From NCBI GenBank assembly GCA_050485385.1, contig JBJHBG010000074.1, forward strand, positions 1 to 25,575: a stretch of 25,575 bases of DNA, given 5' to 3'. This document shows positions 15,385-24,582 of the stretch, one piece after another. The position numbers and the translations under genes were made by a program. Source of the stretch: RECO01 sp050485385. Its GTDB lineage: Bacteria > Pseudomonadota > Alphaproteobacteria > Geminicoccales > Geminicoccaceae. Position 1 is the first letter of the stretch; the number at the start of each line of letters is the position of its first letter. The notes below the pieces were generated by a model. The model saw only the letters and a program-made list of their open reading frames with translations. It made no database searches and had not been told where the DNA came from.

Positions 15385-16872
15385 ATGACCGATCCGCAAG
15401 CGCACGTGGCGGTAGTCGACATCGGCTCCAATTCGGTGCGCATCGTCGTCTACGACGCGCTCGCCCGCGCACCCCTGCCGCGCTTCAACGAGAAGTCGCT
15501 CTGCCGGCTGGGCGAGGGCGTCGACGAGGAGGGCGAGATCGGTGCGGGCGCCATCGAGCGCGTGCTCACGGCGGTGCGCCGCTTCCGCGCCATCGCCGAC
15601 GCCATGCAGGTCGAGCGCGTCGACGTGCTCGCGACCGAGGCGATGCGCCGCGCCCGCAACGGCGCAGACGTGGCCAAGTCGATCGAGGACGCCAGCGGCT
15701 TCGCCGTCCGCATCCTCACCGGTCCCGAGGAAGCGCGCTATGCCGGGCTCGGCGTGGTCTCCGGCTTCTGGCGTCCGACCGGCATGGTCGGTGACATGGG
15801 CGGCGGCAGCCTGGAGATCGCCGAGGTGGTCGAGGATCGGGTCGGCGAGCGCTCGGTCAGTCTGCCCGTGGGTGCCTTGCCCGTCCAGGCGATGCTGGCG
15901 GAGGACGCCAAGGCCGCGCGCAAGCGCATCGACGCGCTGTTGAAGGAGCGCCTGCCGCCGCTCTTGACCACCGAGCCCGTGTTCTACGCCGTCGGCGGCG
16001 GCTGGCGGGCGCTCGCCAAGGTGCACATGGACGCCGTCAGGGCTCCGGTGCGCGTCGTCCACGGCTACGGCCTGGCGGCGAAGGAGCTACGGCGCTTCGC
16101 CAAGTCGATCTGGAAGATGCCGGCGGAAGAGCTGGCGCGCATGCCCGGCGTGCCGTCGCGGCGCGCCGCCACGCTGCCCGCCGCCGCCTTGCTGCTCGAC
16201 CGGCTGTTGAAGCGCCTGGAACCCGACCGGGTGGTGATCTCGGCGCTCGGCCTGCGCGAAGGCTGGCTCTACGACCAACTCCCCGCCAAGGCCAAGACGC
16301 TCGATCCGTTGCTCGAGGGCGCGCGGGAGCTGGGCGTCATGGTGGCCCGGGTGCCGGCCTTCGCCGCCGCCCTCGAGCGTTGGACCGAGGGCTTCTTTCC
16401 CGGCGAGACGGCGGCCGACCGCCGACTGCGGGCCGCGGCCTGCCTGGTCTCCGACATCGCCTGGCGCGACCATCCGGGCGCGCAGGCCGACGAGGCTTTC
16501 CGCCGCGTCGTCCAGTTCCCCTTCGTCGGCATCGAGCACGCCGAGCGGGTATTCCTCGGCGCGGTGCTCCATGCCCGCTACGCCGGTGGGGCCAACCCGT
16601 CGGAACTGGCACCTGCCCTCGACCTGCTCACCCCGAGCGAGCGGCGCCGCGCCCTCGTCCTCGGCCGCATGCTGCTGTTGGGCCACCGCCTCTCGGCGAG
16701 CGTGCCCGCCATCCTCGACGCCGCCACGGTGCGCGTCACCGCCGAAGCCGTCCGCCTGGAGATCGCCCACGCGGCCAGCATTCCCGACGGCGACGCCGTG
16801 CAGGGCCGCCTCGACCTGCTCGCCAAGGCCCTGGGCGTCGCCGAGACCGACATCCGCACCGCCACCGACTGA
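15385..16872 (+). CDS. Ppx/GppA family phosphatase (exopolyphosphatase-like)
   Basis: This 495-residue protein of the ASKHA-fold Ppx/GppA family hydrolyses inorganic polyphosphate or pppGpp in the cytoplasm. The phosphate-1 loop VVDIGSNSVRIVVYD is at 10-24, the catalytic-glutamate region ATEAMRRARNG at about 84-94, and the phosphate-2 loop GDMGGGSLEI at about 137-146. A C-terminal helical region of about 190 residues, HD-like in position, follows (LGLREGWLYD onward). Exopolyphosphatase and guanosine pentaphosphatase cannot be separated by eye. No ppk lies beside it. The start ATG 15385 has AGGGACGAGG upstream. It converges with the CoxL-like gene, with a hairpin between them. Confidence 0.92.
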   Translation: MTDPQAHVAVVDIGSNSVRIVVYDALARAPLPRFNEKSLCRLGEGVDEEGEIGAGAIERVLTAVRRFRAIADAMQVERVDVLATEAMRRARNGADVAKSIEDASGFAVRILTGPEEARYAGLGVVSGFWRPTGMVGDMGGGSLEIAEVVEDRVGERSVSLPVGALPVQAMLAEDAKAARKRIDALLKERLPPLLTTEPVFYAVGGGWRALAKVHMDAVRAPVRVVHGYGLAAKELRRFAKSIWKMPAEELARMPGVPSRRAATLPAAALLLDRLLKRLEPDRVVISALGLREGWLYDQLPAKAKTLDPLLEGARELGVMVARVPAFAAALERWTEGFFPGETAADRRLRAAACLVSDIAWRDHPGAQADEAFRRVVQFPFVGIEHAERVFLGAVLHARYAGGANPSELAPALDLLTPSERRRALVLGRMLLLGHRLSASVPAILDAATVRVTAEAVRLEIAHAASIPDGDAVQGRLDLLAKALGVAETDIRTATD

Positions 16873-16912
16873 CCCCGCGCCGGTCCGGCGCCATGAGGCC
16901 GGTACACGGTGC

Positions 16913-16940
16913 GCAGAGGGGCTTCGATGATCCCCCCTGC
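16913..16940. terminator. convergent terminator hairpin
   Basis: GCAGAGGGG at 16913-16921 pairs with CCCCCCTGC at 16932-16940 with one mismatch and a ten-base loop, in the gap between the Ppx/GppA and CoxL-like stops. A shorter GC palindrome (16877-16891, GCGCCGG / CCGGCGC) lies just before it. Together they can end transcripts from both sides. Confidence 0.45.
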
Positions 16941-16954
16941 AACCCAAGGCGCCT

Positions 16955-19282
16955 TTACTCCGCCGCGATCTTCACCGCGTCGCCGTGCATCACCGCCCAC
17001 ACCTTCTCGGGCGTGGCCGGCATATCGATGGCGGTGACGCCCGCATCGGCGAGGGCGTCGATGAGGGCGTTGATGACGGCGGCGCAGGAGCCGACGGAGC
17101 CGGCCTCGCCGCAGCCCTTGACGCCCATCTCGTTGGTCTTGCAGGGCGCGCCGTCGAAGGTGGAGAAGTCGAACAACGGCACGTCGTCGGCGCGCGGCAT
17201 GGTGTAGTCCATGAACGAGCCCGAGGTGAGCTGGCCGGTCTCGTCGTAGACCGTGTGCTCCATCAGCGCCTGGCCGATGCCCTGAACCGTGCCGCCGTGC
17301 ACTTGGCCCGCGACCAGCATCGGGTTCACCACCACGCCGAAGTCGTCGACGATGGTGTAGCGCGCAACCTCGACCACGCCGGTCGCCTCGTCGACCTCCA
17401 CCTCGGCGATGTGGCAGCCATTGGGGAAGGTCCAGGCATCCAGCTTGATCGAGACGGCGGCATCCAGTCCGCCCTCGGCGCCCGCGACCGTCATGGTCTT
17501 GGCCTTGGCGGCCAGCTCCAGGATGCCGATCGAGCGGTCGGTGCCGACCACCGAGAACGTGCCCTCCTCGAAGCGGATGTCGGTGGCCGCCGTCTCCAGC
17601 TCCTGGGCCGCGTAGAGCTTGCCCTTCTCGATCACCGCGTCGGACGCATGGCGGATCGCCACGCCCTGCGCGGTCAAGGAGCGCGAGCCACCGGTGCCGC
17701 CGCCCCCGGCGATGCGGTCGCTGTCGCCCTGGACCAGCTTGATCTGCTCGATGGGGATGCCGAGTTTCTCGGCGAGCACCTGGGCGTAGGCGGTCTCGTG
17801 GCCCTGGCCGTTCGACTGGGTGCCGACACCGATCGAGACGGTGCCGTCGTCCTCGAAGCGGACGTCGGCGGACTCGGTCGGATCGCCCATGGTCGATTCG
17901 ATGTAGTAACACATGCCGATGCCGCGGCGCTTGCCGGGCTTGGCCTTGCGCCGACTCTCGAAGCCCTGCCAGTCGGCGCGCTGCATGCACCGGTCCATCA
18001 CCGTCGCGAAGGCGCCGCTGTCGTAGACCTCGCCGACCGCCGTGGTGAAGGGCATGGCCTCGGTGGCGATGAAGTTCTTGCGCCGCAGTTCGGTGCGGTC
18101 GACGCCCATCTCGCGCGCCGCCTTTTCGATCACCCGCTCGATGCAGTAGATCGATTCCGGCCGGCCGGCGCCGCGATAGGCATCGACCGGGGCGGTGTTG
18201 GTGAAGACGCCCTCGACCCTGTAGGTGACGCACTTCACGTCGTAGACACCGGTCAGCACCTTCAAGGCGGCACCGGTCGGAATGAACGGCGCGAAGTGCG
18301 AGAGATGCGCACCCATGTTGGCGATGGTGTGGACGCGCATGCCCAGGATGCGGCCGTCCGCGTCGAAGGCCATCTCCGCCTTGGTCACGTGGTCGCGGCC
18401 GCCGGCGTCCGAAAGGAAGCCCTCGGAGCGATCGGCCGTCCACTTCACCGGCTGGCCCAGCCGGCGGGCGGCGAAGGCGGCCATGGCGTATTCGGGATAG
18501 AAGAAGATCTTCATGCCGAAGCCGCCACCGACGTCGGAGGTGACGACGCGCACCTTCTCCGTCGGCAGGTGCAAGACGTTGTTCGCCAGCACGTCCTTGA
18601 TGCCCCACACGCCCTGCGAGCAGACGTGCGCGGTGAGCTTGCCCTCGGGCGAACTCCAGTCGGCGACGATGGCGCGGGTCTCCATCGGGTTGGCGACCAG
18701 GCGGTTGTTGACCAACTCCAGTTCGGTCACGTGCGCGGCCTTGGCGAAGGCGGCGTCGACCGCCGCGTCCTCGCCGTATTGCCAGTCGAACACCCGGTTC
18801 TTGGCGACGCCCTCGTGGATCTCCACGTCGGCGGCGAGTGCGTGCACGCTCTCGGCCATGGCCGGCAGCTCGTCGATCTCGTAGGTGACGAGTTCGGCGG
18901 CGTCGCGGGCCTGCGCTAGCGTGTCGGCGACGACGAAGGCAAGACCTTCGCCGGCAAAGCGCACTTTGTCGACGGCGAGCACAGGCCGGCCGGGATCGGG
19001 GCGCTCGGAGCCGTCGCGGTTCTTGATCGGCACGACGCAGGGCAGCCGGTTGGCGTCGGCCTCGACGAACTCGGCCCCGGTGAAGACGGCCTCGACGCCC
19101 GGTGCCTTGAGAGCGGCGGCGATGTCGACGGACTTGATGAGCCCATGAGCGACGGGGGAGCGGACGACCACGCCGTAGAGCTGACCGTCGAGGTTGATGT
19201 CGTCGGTGTAGCGACCCTTGCCGGTGATGAAGCGCACGTCCTCCAGACGCCGCACCGGCTGGCCCGTACCGAACTTGCTCAT
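16955..19282 (-). CDS. molybdenum hydroxylase large subunit (xanthine dehydrogenase / CoxL form II type)
   Basis: This 775-residue catalytic subunit of the molybdopterin-cytosine-dinucleotide hydroxylase family carries out hydroxylation or oxidation of aldehydes, N-heterocycles or related substrates in the cytoplasm. An N-terminal aldehyde oxidase a/b hammerhead domain spans about 18-130. Cofactor-binding motifs are VVTSDVGGGFGMK at 246-258, AYRGAGRPES at 368-377, GQGHETAYAQVL, and the catalytic glutamate E725 or E726 in KGCGEAGSVG. The active-site loop AYRGAGR is the form II type, not the AYxCSFR loop of true aerobic CO dehydrogenase, so CO oxidation is unlikely. The start has an ideal GGGAGGA site. 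No FAD or 2Fe-2S subunit gene lies beside it: recQ is upstream and a Ppx/GppA gene converges downstream, so partners must be encoded elsewhere. Confidence 0.93.
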   Translation of the reverse strand: MSKFGTGQPVRRLEDVRFITGKGRYTDDINLDGQLYGVVVRSPVAHGLIKSVDIAAALKAPGVEAVFTGAEFVEADANRLPCVVPIKNRDGSERPDPGRPVLAVDKVRFAGEGLAFVVADTLAQARDAAELVTYEIDELPAMAESVHALAADVEIHEGVAKNRVFDWQYGEDAAVDAAFAKAAHVTELELVNNRLVANPMETRAIVADWSSPEGKLTAHVCSQGVWGIKDVLANNVLHLPTEKVRVVTSDVGGGFGMKIFFYPEYAMAAFAARRLGQPVKWTADRSEGFLSDAGGRDHVTKAEMAFDADGRILGMRVHTIANMGAHLSHFAPFIPTGAALKVLTGVYDVKCVTYRVEGVFTNTAPVDAYRGAGRPESIYCIERVIEKAAREMGVDRTELRRKNFIATEAMPFTTAVGEVYDSGAFATVMDRCMQRADWQGFESRRKAKPGKRRGIGMCYYIESTMGDPTESADVRFEDDGTVSIGVGTQSNGQGHETAYAQVLAEKLGIPIEQIKLVQGDSDRIAGGGGTGGSRSLTAQGVAIRHASDAVIEKGKLYAAQELETAATDIRFEEGTFSVVGTDRSIGILELAAKAKTMTVAGAEGGLDAAVSIKLDAWTFPNGCHIAEVEVDEATGVVEVARYTIVDDFGVVVNPMLVAGQVHGGTVQGIGQALMEHTVYDETGQLTSGSFMDYTMPRADDVPLFDFSTFDGAPCKTNEMGVKGCGEAGSVGSCAAVINALIDALADAGVTAIDMPATPEKVWAVMHGDAVKIAAE

Positions 19283-19366
19283 GATCGTCCTCCCGCTCCG
19301 ATTGGCGCCCGTGACATAGGACGAAACCCGCCGCGCGTCACGGGGCGAGACGACAGGACGCGGTCG

Positions 19367-21157
<1,791 letters not shown>

Positions 21158-21256
21158 GGCGCGGTGCTAGCCGACCGTTGCCGCGGCGGGAAGTGTTGCA
21201 TCCCGGACCGGACCTCCACATGTCCCTGACAGGAAGCCATCACGGGGATCGGGTCC

Positions 21257-21736
21257 ATGGATCGCAACGACCGTGCCGCCATCGAGCGGCTGTTCACCAA
21301 GCTGGGCGAGTTCGAGCGCCAGGCACCGCCGCGCGACGAGGAGGCCGAGCGGTTCATCGGCGAGTGCATTCGCCACCAGCCGTCAGCCCCCTATTTCATG
21401 GCGCAGACGGTCGTGGCCCAGGAGCAGGCCTTGGAACAGGCGCAGCAGCGGATCGCCGAGTTGGAGCAACAGGCGGCCGATCCGGTGGCGCGGGCGCCGC
21501 AGCCCGGCTTCCAGAGCCCCTGGGCGCGGCCGGCCGGTGCCGGCCAGCAGCGGGGCGGCGGCTTTCTCGCCGGTGCCGCGCAGACCGCGATGGGCGTGGC
21601 CGGCGGTGTGCTCGTGGCCAACGCCCTGATGGGGATGTTCGGCGGCGGGTCGGCGGACGCGGCGGAGCCGGGCGGCGACGCGTTCGATGCCGGTGACGAC
21701 GGCTTCGACGGCGGCTTCGACGACATGGACTTCTAG
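21257..21736 (+). CDS. DUF2076 protein, 159 aa
   Basis: This protein has the DUF2076 layout. An N-terminal helical region (about 1-75, from RNDRAAIERLFTKLGEFE to AQQRIAELEQQA) is predicted to form a coiled coil. A proline- and glycine-rich linker follows, then a GGGFLAGAAQTAMGVAGGVL segment (about residues 98-117) that could insert in a membrane. The tail is very rich in Gly, Asp and Phe (DGFDGGFDDMDF). Function is unknown; related proteins have been grouped as periplasmic ligand-binding sensor-like, but this is weak. The start ATG 21257 follows GGGGATCGGG. It diverges from recQ and converges with a GNAT gene. Confidence 0.85.
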   Translation: MDRNDRAAIERLFTKLGEFERQAPPRDEEAERFIGECIRHQPSAPYFMAQTVVAQEQALEQAQQRIAELEQQAADPVARAPQPGFQSPWARPAGAGQQRGGGFLAGAAQTAMGVAGGVLVANALMGMFGGGSADAAEPGGDAFDAGDDGFDGGFDDMDF

Positions 21737-21792
21737 CGGGCCGCCGCGACCGACCGGTACCGCTCGGGGGGCGAAGGCCGGAAACCGGCGCG

Positions 21793-22401
21793 CTAGTCGG
21801 TGAGCCGGCGCAGCCAGAACTGCATCGGCTTCGCCGTTTCGTCGTCCCGGTCGAGGTCCTGCCAGCGGAACTGGGCTTCGAGGCCCGCGACCGGGGCATA
21901 GCCGCGCTTGCGCCAGAATGCGTCGAGCGGTCGGTGTTCGGGCGGCCGCAAGGGGTGGTCGTCCGGGCGCACGACGGCGCAGAACGTGGCACTTTCGAAG
22001 CCGAGGCCGCGTGCGTGCGCCTCGCGCTGGTCGAAGAAGCGATGCCCGATGCCTTGGCCGCGATAGGCCGGCAACAGGACCGATTCGGCGAAGTAATAGA
22101 TCGTCTCGACCGCGTAGGCGCGTTGGTGGAAGGGGGCCTTGAACTCGTCGTGCTCTTGGACCAGCGGCGCGCCGGTTGCGGCCCCTACCAATGCGGTGCC
22201 ATCGAACGCGCCGACGATCACCGCGTCCGGCGCCAGGGCGAAGCGCTCCAGGTACCAGCGCTCGTAGTCCATGGTGCCGGCGTAGAGATAGGGCCACTCG
22301 CGGAACACGGTCAGCCGCAGTCGAGCGAGGCCGTCGAGCGCGGGTTCGAGGTCGCTGCCTTCGAGGGTACGGACGGTGAGGCGATCGGTCGCGGATGGCA
22401 T
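21793..22401 (-). CDS. GNAT family N-acetyltransferase
   Basis: This 202-residue GNAT-like protein shows a Leu-rich N-terminal strand and helix (LARLRLTVFREWPYLYAG) and the central IVGAFDGTALVGAATGAPL. The acetyl-CoA loop is LPAYRGQGIGHRFFDQRE, with the Q/RxxGxG/A pattern YRGQGIG at about residues 112-118. The rest, including FCAVVRPDDHP and FWRKRGYAPV, fits an acetyltransferase with an extended substrate region rich in aromatic residues. Its substrate is unknown. ATG 22401 is the first start. It diverges from the histidine phosphatase gene with 83 bases between. Confidence 0.85.
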   Translation of the reverse strand: MPSATDRLTVRTLEGSDLEPALDGLARLRLTVFREWPYLYAGTMDYERWYLERFALAPDAVIVGAFDGTALVGAATGAPLVQEHDEFKAPFHQRAYAVETIYYFAESVLLPAYRGQGIGHRFFDQREAHARGLGFESATFCAVVRPDDHPLRPPEHRPLDAFWRKRGYAPVAGLEAQFRWQDLDRDDETAKPMQFWLRRLTD

Positions 22402-22484
22402 GCTCGAACTCGTGGCGGGGGGACGGCAGGTTGCGGCGAGCGTTCGCGCGGTGCAAGTCCACGCAAGGCAGCAAGGGAGAACGC

Positions 22485-23120
22485 ATGATGTGGGTCCGCG
22501 TCCTGGTCATCGTGGCAAGCCTGTGGGCAGCACCCGCCTCGGCCACGAACCCGGGGGACGACCTCGTCGCCGCGATGCAAGCAGGCGGCACCGTCGTCTA
22601 TCTGCGGCACGCGGCGACGGTCGCCAGCCAGGTCGACACCGGACGGTTGGGCGACCGTGCCGGTCAGCGCAACCTTTCGGAGGCGGGGCGCGCGCAGGCC
22701 GCAGCGCTGGGCGACGCCTTCCGCGATCTCGGCATCGTCTTCGACCGCATTCTGGCGAGCCCGGTGTACCGCGCCCGTGACACGGCCGAGTTGGCCTTCG
22801 GCGCCGACGCCATCGAGGTGACGATGGACATCGTCGCCGACGACTACGCGGGCTCGACGCTCGGTCACATGCTCGAGGCCACGTGGGTGCTGCTCGCCTC
22901 GCCGCCGCCCGGCGGCGACAACCTCCTGTTGGTCGGGCACCGGACACCGCTGGAAATGGTCCTGCGGCAGCCCTTCCCGGACACGGTCCTGCCGGAAGGT
23001 GCCATGGCGGTGTTCGTCGGCGAGGGGGAAGCGTCGCGCCTGCTCGGGACGCTGAGCGCGGACGACCTCATCGCTGCGGCGGTCAGATCCGCAACAGGAA
23101 CACCACCGTCAGCAGGCTGA
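22485..23120 (+). CDS. exported histidine phosphatase family protein
   Basis: This 211-residue phosphoglycerate mutase-like (branch 1 histidine phosphatase) protein carries an N-terminal signal peptide (MMWVRVLVIVASLWAAPASA, cleavage after about residue 20), so it is expected in the periplasm. The catalytic histidine is in VVYLRHAATV; the usual RHG reads RHA here, which also occurs in active relatives. Supporting residues are SPVYRARDTAELAFG (arginine) and the second histidine in LLVGHRTPLEM. Substrate is unknown. The start ATG 22485 follows AAGGGAGA; the frame extends upstream without conserved sequence. Its last 38 bases overlap the 3' end of frdD on the opposite strand, so full-length transcripts from both sides would be antisense to each other. 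Confidence 0.88.
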   Translation: MMWVRVLVIVASLWAAPASATNPGDDLVAAMQAGGTVVYLRHAATVASQVDTGRLGDRAGQRNLSEAGRAQAAALGDAFRDLGIVFDRILASPVYRARDTAELAFGADAIEVTMDIVADDYAGSTLGHMLEATWVLLASPPPGGDNLLLVGHRTPLEMVLRQPFPDTVLPEGAMAVFVGEGEASRLLGTLSADDLIAAAVRSATGTPPSAG

Positions 23121-23424
23121 GGACGGCAGCACCGCCGTAGACCGCGTAGGCCACCGCACCGTCGGCGCGGATGCCGACGTCGAAGGCGGTGACGCGCAGG
23201 CGGTGCGCCGCGTGCCACGCCGGCAGCAGGACGAAGCCCAAGAGCACCAGCTTGCCGAGCCCGTGCGCGGCGAAGGCGTGCGCCGCGTCGTAGGTGAGCG
23301 CACCCGGCAGAACCAGGCCGAGGGTGACCAGGATCACCGCCGGCAGGAACAAGGCAGCGAACATGCCGCCGGCGGCGAAGGGCAGCCAGACGAGCGGTTT
23401 GTGGGAGGGGCGTTTGGCGGTCAT
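23083..23424 (-). CDS. frdD: fumarate reductase membrane subunit D
   Basis: This 113-residue inner-membrane subunit has three hydrophobic helices and anchors the catalytic FrdAB dimer and binds quinone together with FrdC. It matches the pattern of E. coli FrdD: PLVWLPFAAGGMFAALFLPAVIL, GLVLPGALTYDAAHAFA and LLPAWHAAHRLRVTAFD. No heme ligand pattern is obvious, in line with the two-anchor, heme-free (type D) enzymes. Its ATG overlaps the frdC stop (ATGA), so it is the last gene of an frdABCD operon. Its 3' end overlaps the convergent histidine phosphatase gene by 38 bases. Confidence 0.9.
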   Translation of the reverse strand: MTAKRPSHKPLVWLPFAAGGMFAALFLPAVILVTLGLVLPGALTYDAAHAFAAHGLGKLVLLGFVLLPAWHAAHRLRVTAFDVGIRADGAVAYAVYGGAAVLSLLTVVFLLRI

Positions 23425-23837
23425 GGCAGCAACCACGCGATCAGGCCGAGGGTGACGACGGAGCAGCCGGCCCAGGCCGCGAACATGGCCTGGACGACAG
23501 TCGACGCGGGCACCCGTTTGCCGCCCGTGCGCAGGGGCTTCATGCCCTGCGGGGCCAGCTTGAACCACGTCACCGAGTGGTAGACGGCGAAGCCCAGGAT
23601 CAGCAGCTGGCCCACGATGCCGAAGGGCGAGCGGATGGCGGCGACGAAGCCCGCGAAGGCTTCGGGACCGCTCGCCAGCGCCCCCAGGCCCCAGACCAGC
23701 ATGATGCAGTAGAGCGCGATGAAGATGCACGACGCCTCGCGCGCCATGTAGTCGAGGTAGAAGGCACGGGCGAAGCGCTCGTCGGTCAGCCACCAGCGAT
23801 AGCGATCGATCTCATGGACATAGGGGCGGCGCGCCAT
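23421..23837 (-). CDS. frdC: fumarate reductase membrane subunit C
   Basis: This 138-residue inner-membrane subunit with three transmembrane helices resembles E. coli FrdC along its length. RRPYV opens the protein, and FYLDYMAREASCIFIALYC, GPEAFAGFVAAIRSP and VYHSVTWFKLAPQ follow. The two residues known in E. coli to act at the menaquinol site, Glu29 and His82, have counterparts here at about E34 and H87. This argues for a working quinone site. The gene starts one base after the frdB stop and overlaps frdD by four bases. The resemblance to FrdC rather than SdhC (which carries a heme histidine and a different signature) supports quinol:fumarate reductase identity. Confidence 0.92.
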   Translation of the reverse strand: MARRPYVHEIDRYRWWLTDERFARAFYLDYMAREASCIFIALYCIMLVWGLGALASGPEAFAGFVAAIRSPFGIVGQLLILGFAVYHSVTWFKLAPQGMKPLRTGGKRVPASTVVQAMFAAWAGCSVVTLGLIAWLLP

Positions 23838-23838
23838 C

Positions 23839-24582
23839 TCAGGAGCCTCCGCGCGGCAGGACGAAGCTGGTGAAGTAGTCGACCGCGGCGTCCATCTTGC
23901 CTTTCTGCAGAGCGGCGGCGGGCTCGACGTGCTTGGGGCAGACGTCCGAGCAGGCGCCCACGAACGAGCAGTCCCACACGCCGCCGTGGCCGGCGAACAC
24001 CTCCAGCCGCTCGTCCCAGCCGCCGTCGCGACTGTCGGTGTTGTAGCGGTACATCAGGTTCAAGGCCGCCGGCCCCATGAAGCCCTTGTCCAGCGCGTAG
24101 ACCGGGCAGGCCGCGTAGCAGAGCATGCAGTTGATGCACATGGTGTGGCTCTTGATGTCGTCGAGCTGCACGGGCGTCTGCACGTGCGGTCCGTCGTCCA
24201 CCGAACGTTTCCGCTCGGGGATGAGCCAGGGCTTGCCCTTCTCCAGCTTCGCCATGAAGTCGTCCATGACGATCACGAGGTCGCGCTCGATCGGGAAATT
24301 GGCCAACGGGCCGACGCGCACCTTTTGGCCGTAGTCCCTGAGAAACGCCTTGCAGGAGAGGGTGGGGCGCTCGTTCACCTGCAAGCCGCAACTGCCGCAG
24401 ACGGCCATGTGGCAGGACCAGCGGAAGGTGAGCGAGGGGTCGATCTCGTCCTTGATGTAGGTCAGCGCGTCCAGCACCACCCATTCCTCGCGGCAGGGCA
24501 CGGTGTAGGTCTGGTAGTGCGGCGCCTCGTCCCGCTCGGGGTCGTAGCGCAGCACCTCGATCTCCTTGTCGGCGACGGTCAT
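23839..24582 (-). CDS. frdB: fumarate reductase iron-sulfur subunit B
   Basis: This 247-residue subunit carries electrons between the quinone site and the flavin of FrdA on the cytoplasmic face of the membrane. All cluster ligands are present at spacings nearly identical to E. coli FrdB. The 2Fe-2S ligands are C57, C62, C65 and C77; the 4Fe-4S ligands are C149, C152, C155 and C215; the 3Fe-4S ligands are C159, C205 and C211. Signature stretches include RWSCHMAVCGSCG, LANFPIERDLV, NCMLCYAACP and VGACSDVCPKHVEPAAALQ. The ANFPIERDLV and DSRDGG segments are FrdB-like rather than SdhB-like. The ATG overlaps the frdA stop by four bases (ATGA), so translation is coupled. Confidence 0.95.
   Translation of the reverse strand: MTVADKEIEVLRYDPERDEAPHYQTYTVPCREEWVVLDALTYIKDEIDPSLTFRWSCHMAVCGSCGLQVNERPTLSCKAFLRDYGQKVRVGPLANFPIERDLVIVMDDFMAKLEKGKPWLIPERKRSVDDGPHVQTPVQLDDIKSHTMCINCMLCYAACPVYALDKGFMGPAALNLMYRYNTDSRDGGWDERLEVFAGHGGVWDCSFVGACSDVCPKHVEPAAALQKGKMDAAVDYFTSFVLPRGGS

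Noticed and set aside
16985..18919. Long plus-strand ORF (644 aa) antisense to the CoxL-like gene
   Set aside because: Its His/Gly/Asp/Val-rich repeats are the mirror of GC-biased codons; no recognisable domain, while the opposite strand is a full molybdenum hydroxylase subunit.
16955..19282. Annotation as aerobic carbon monoxide dehydrogenase
   Set aside because: The active-site loop is AYRGAGR, not the AYxCSFR loop of genuine form I CO dehydrogenase, and coxM/coxS are absent.
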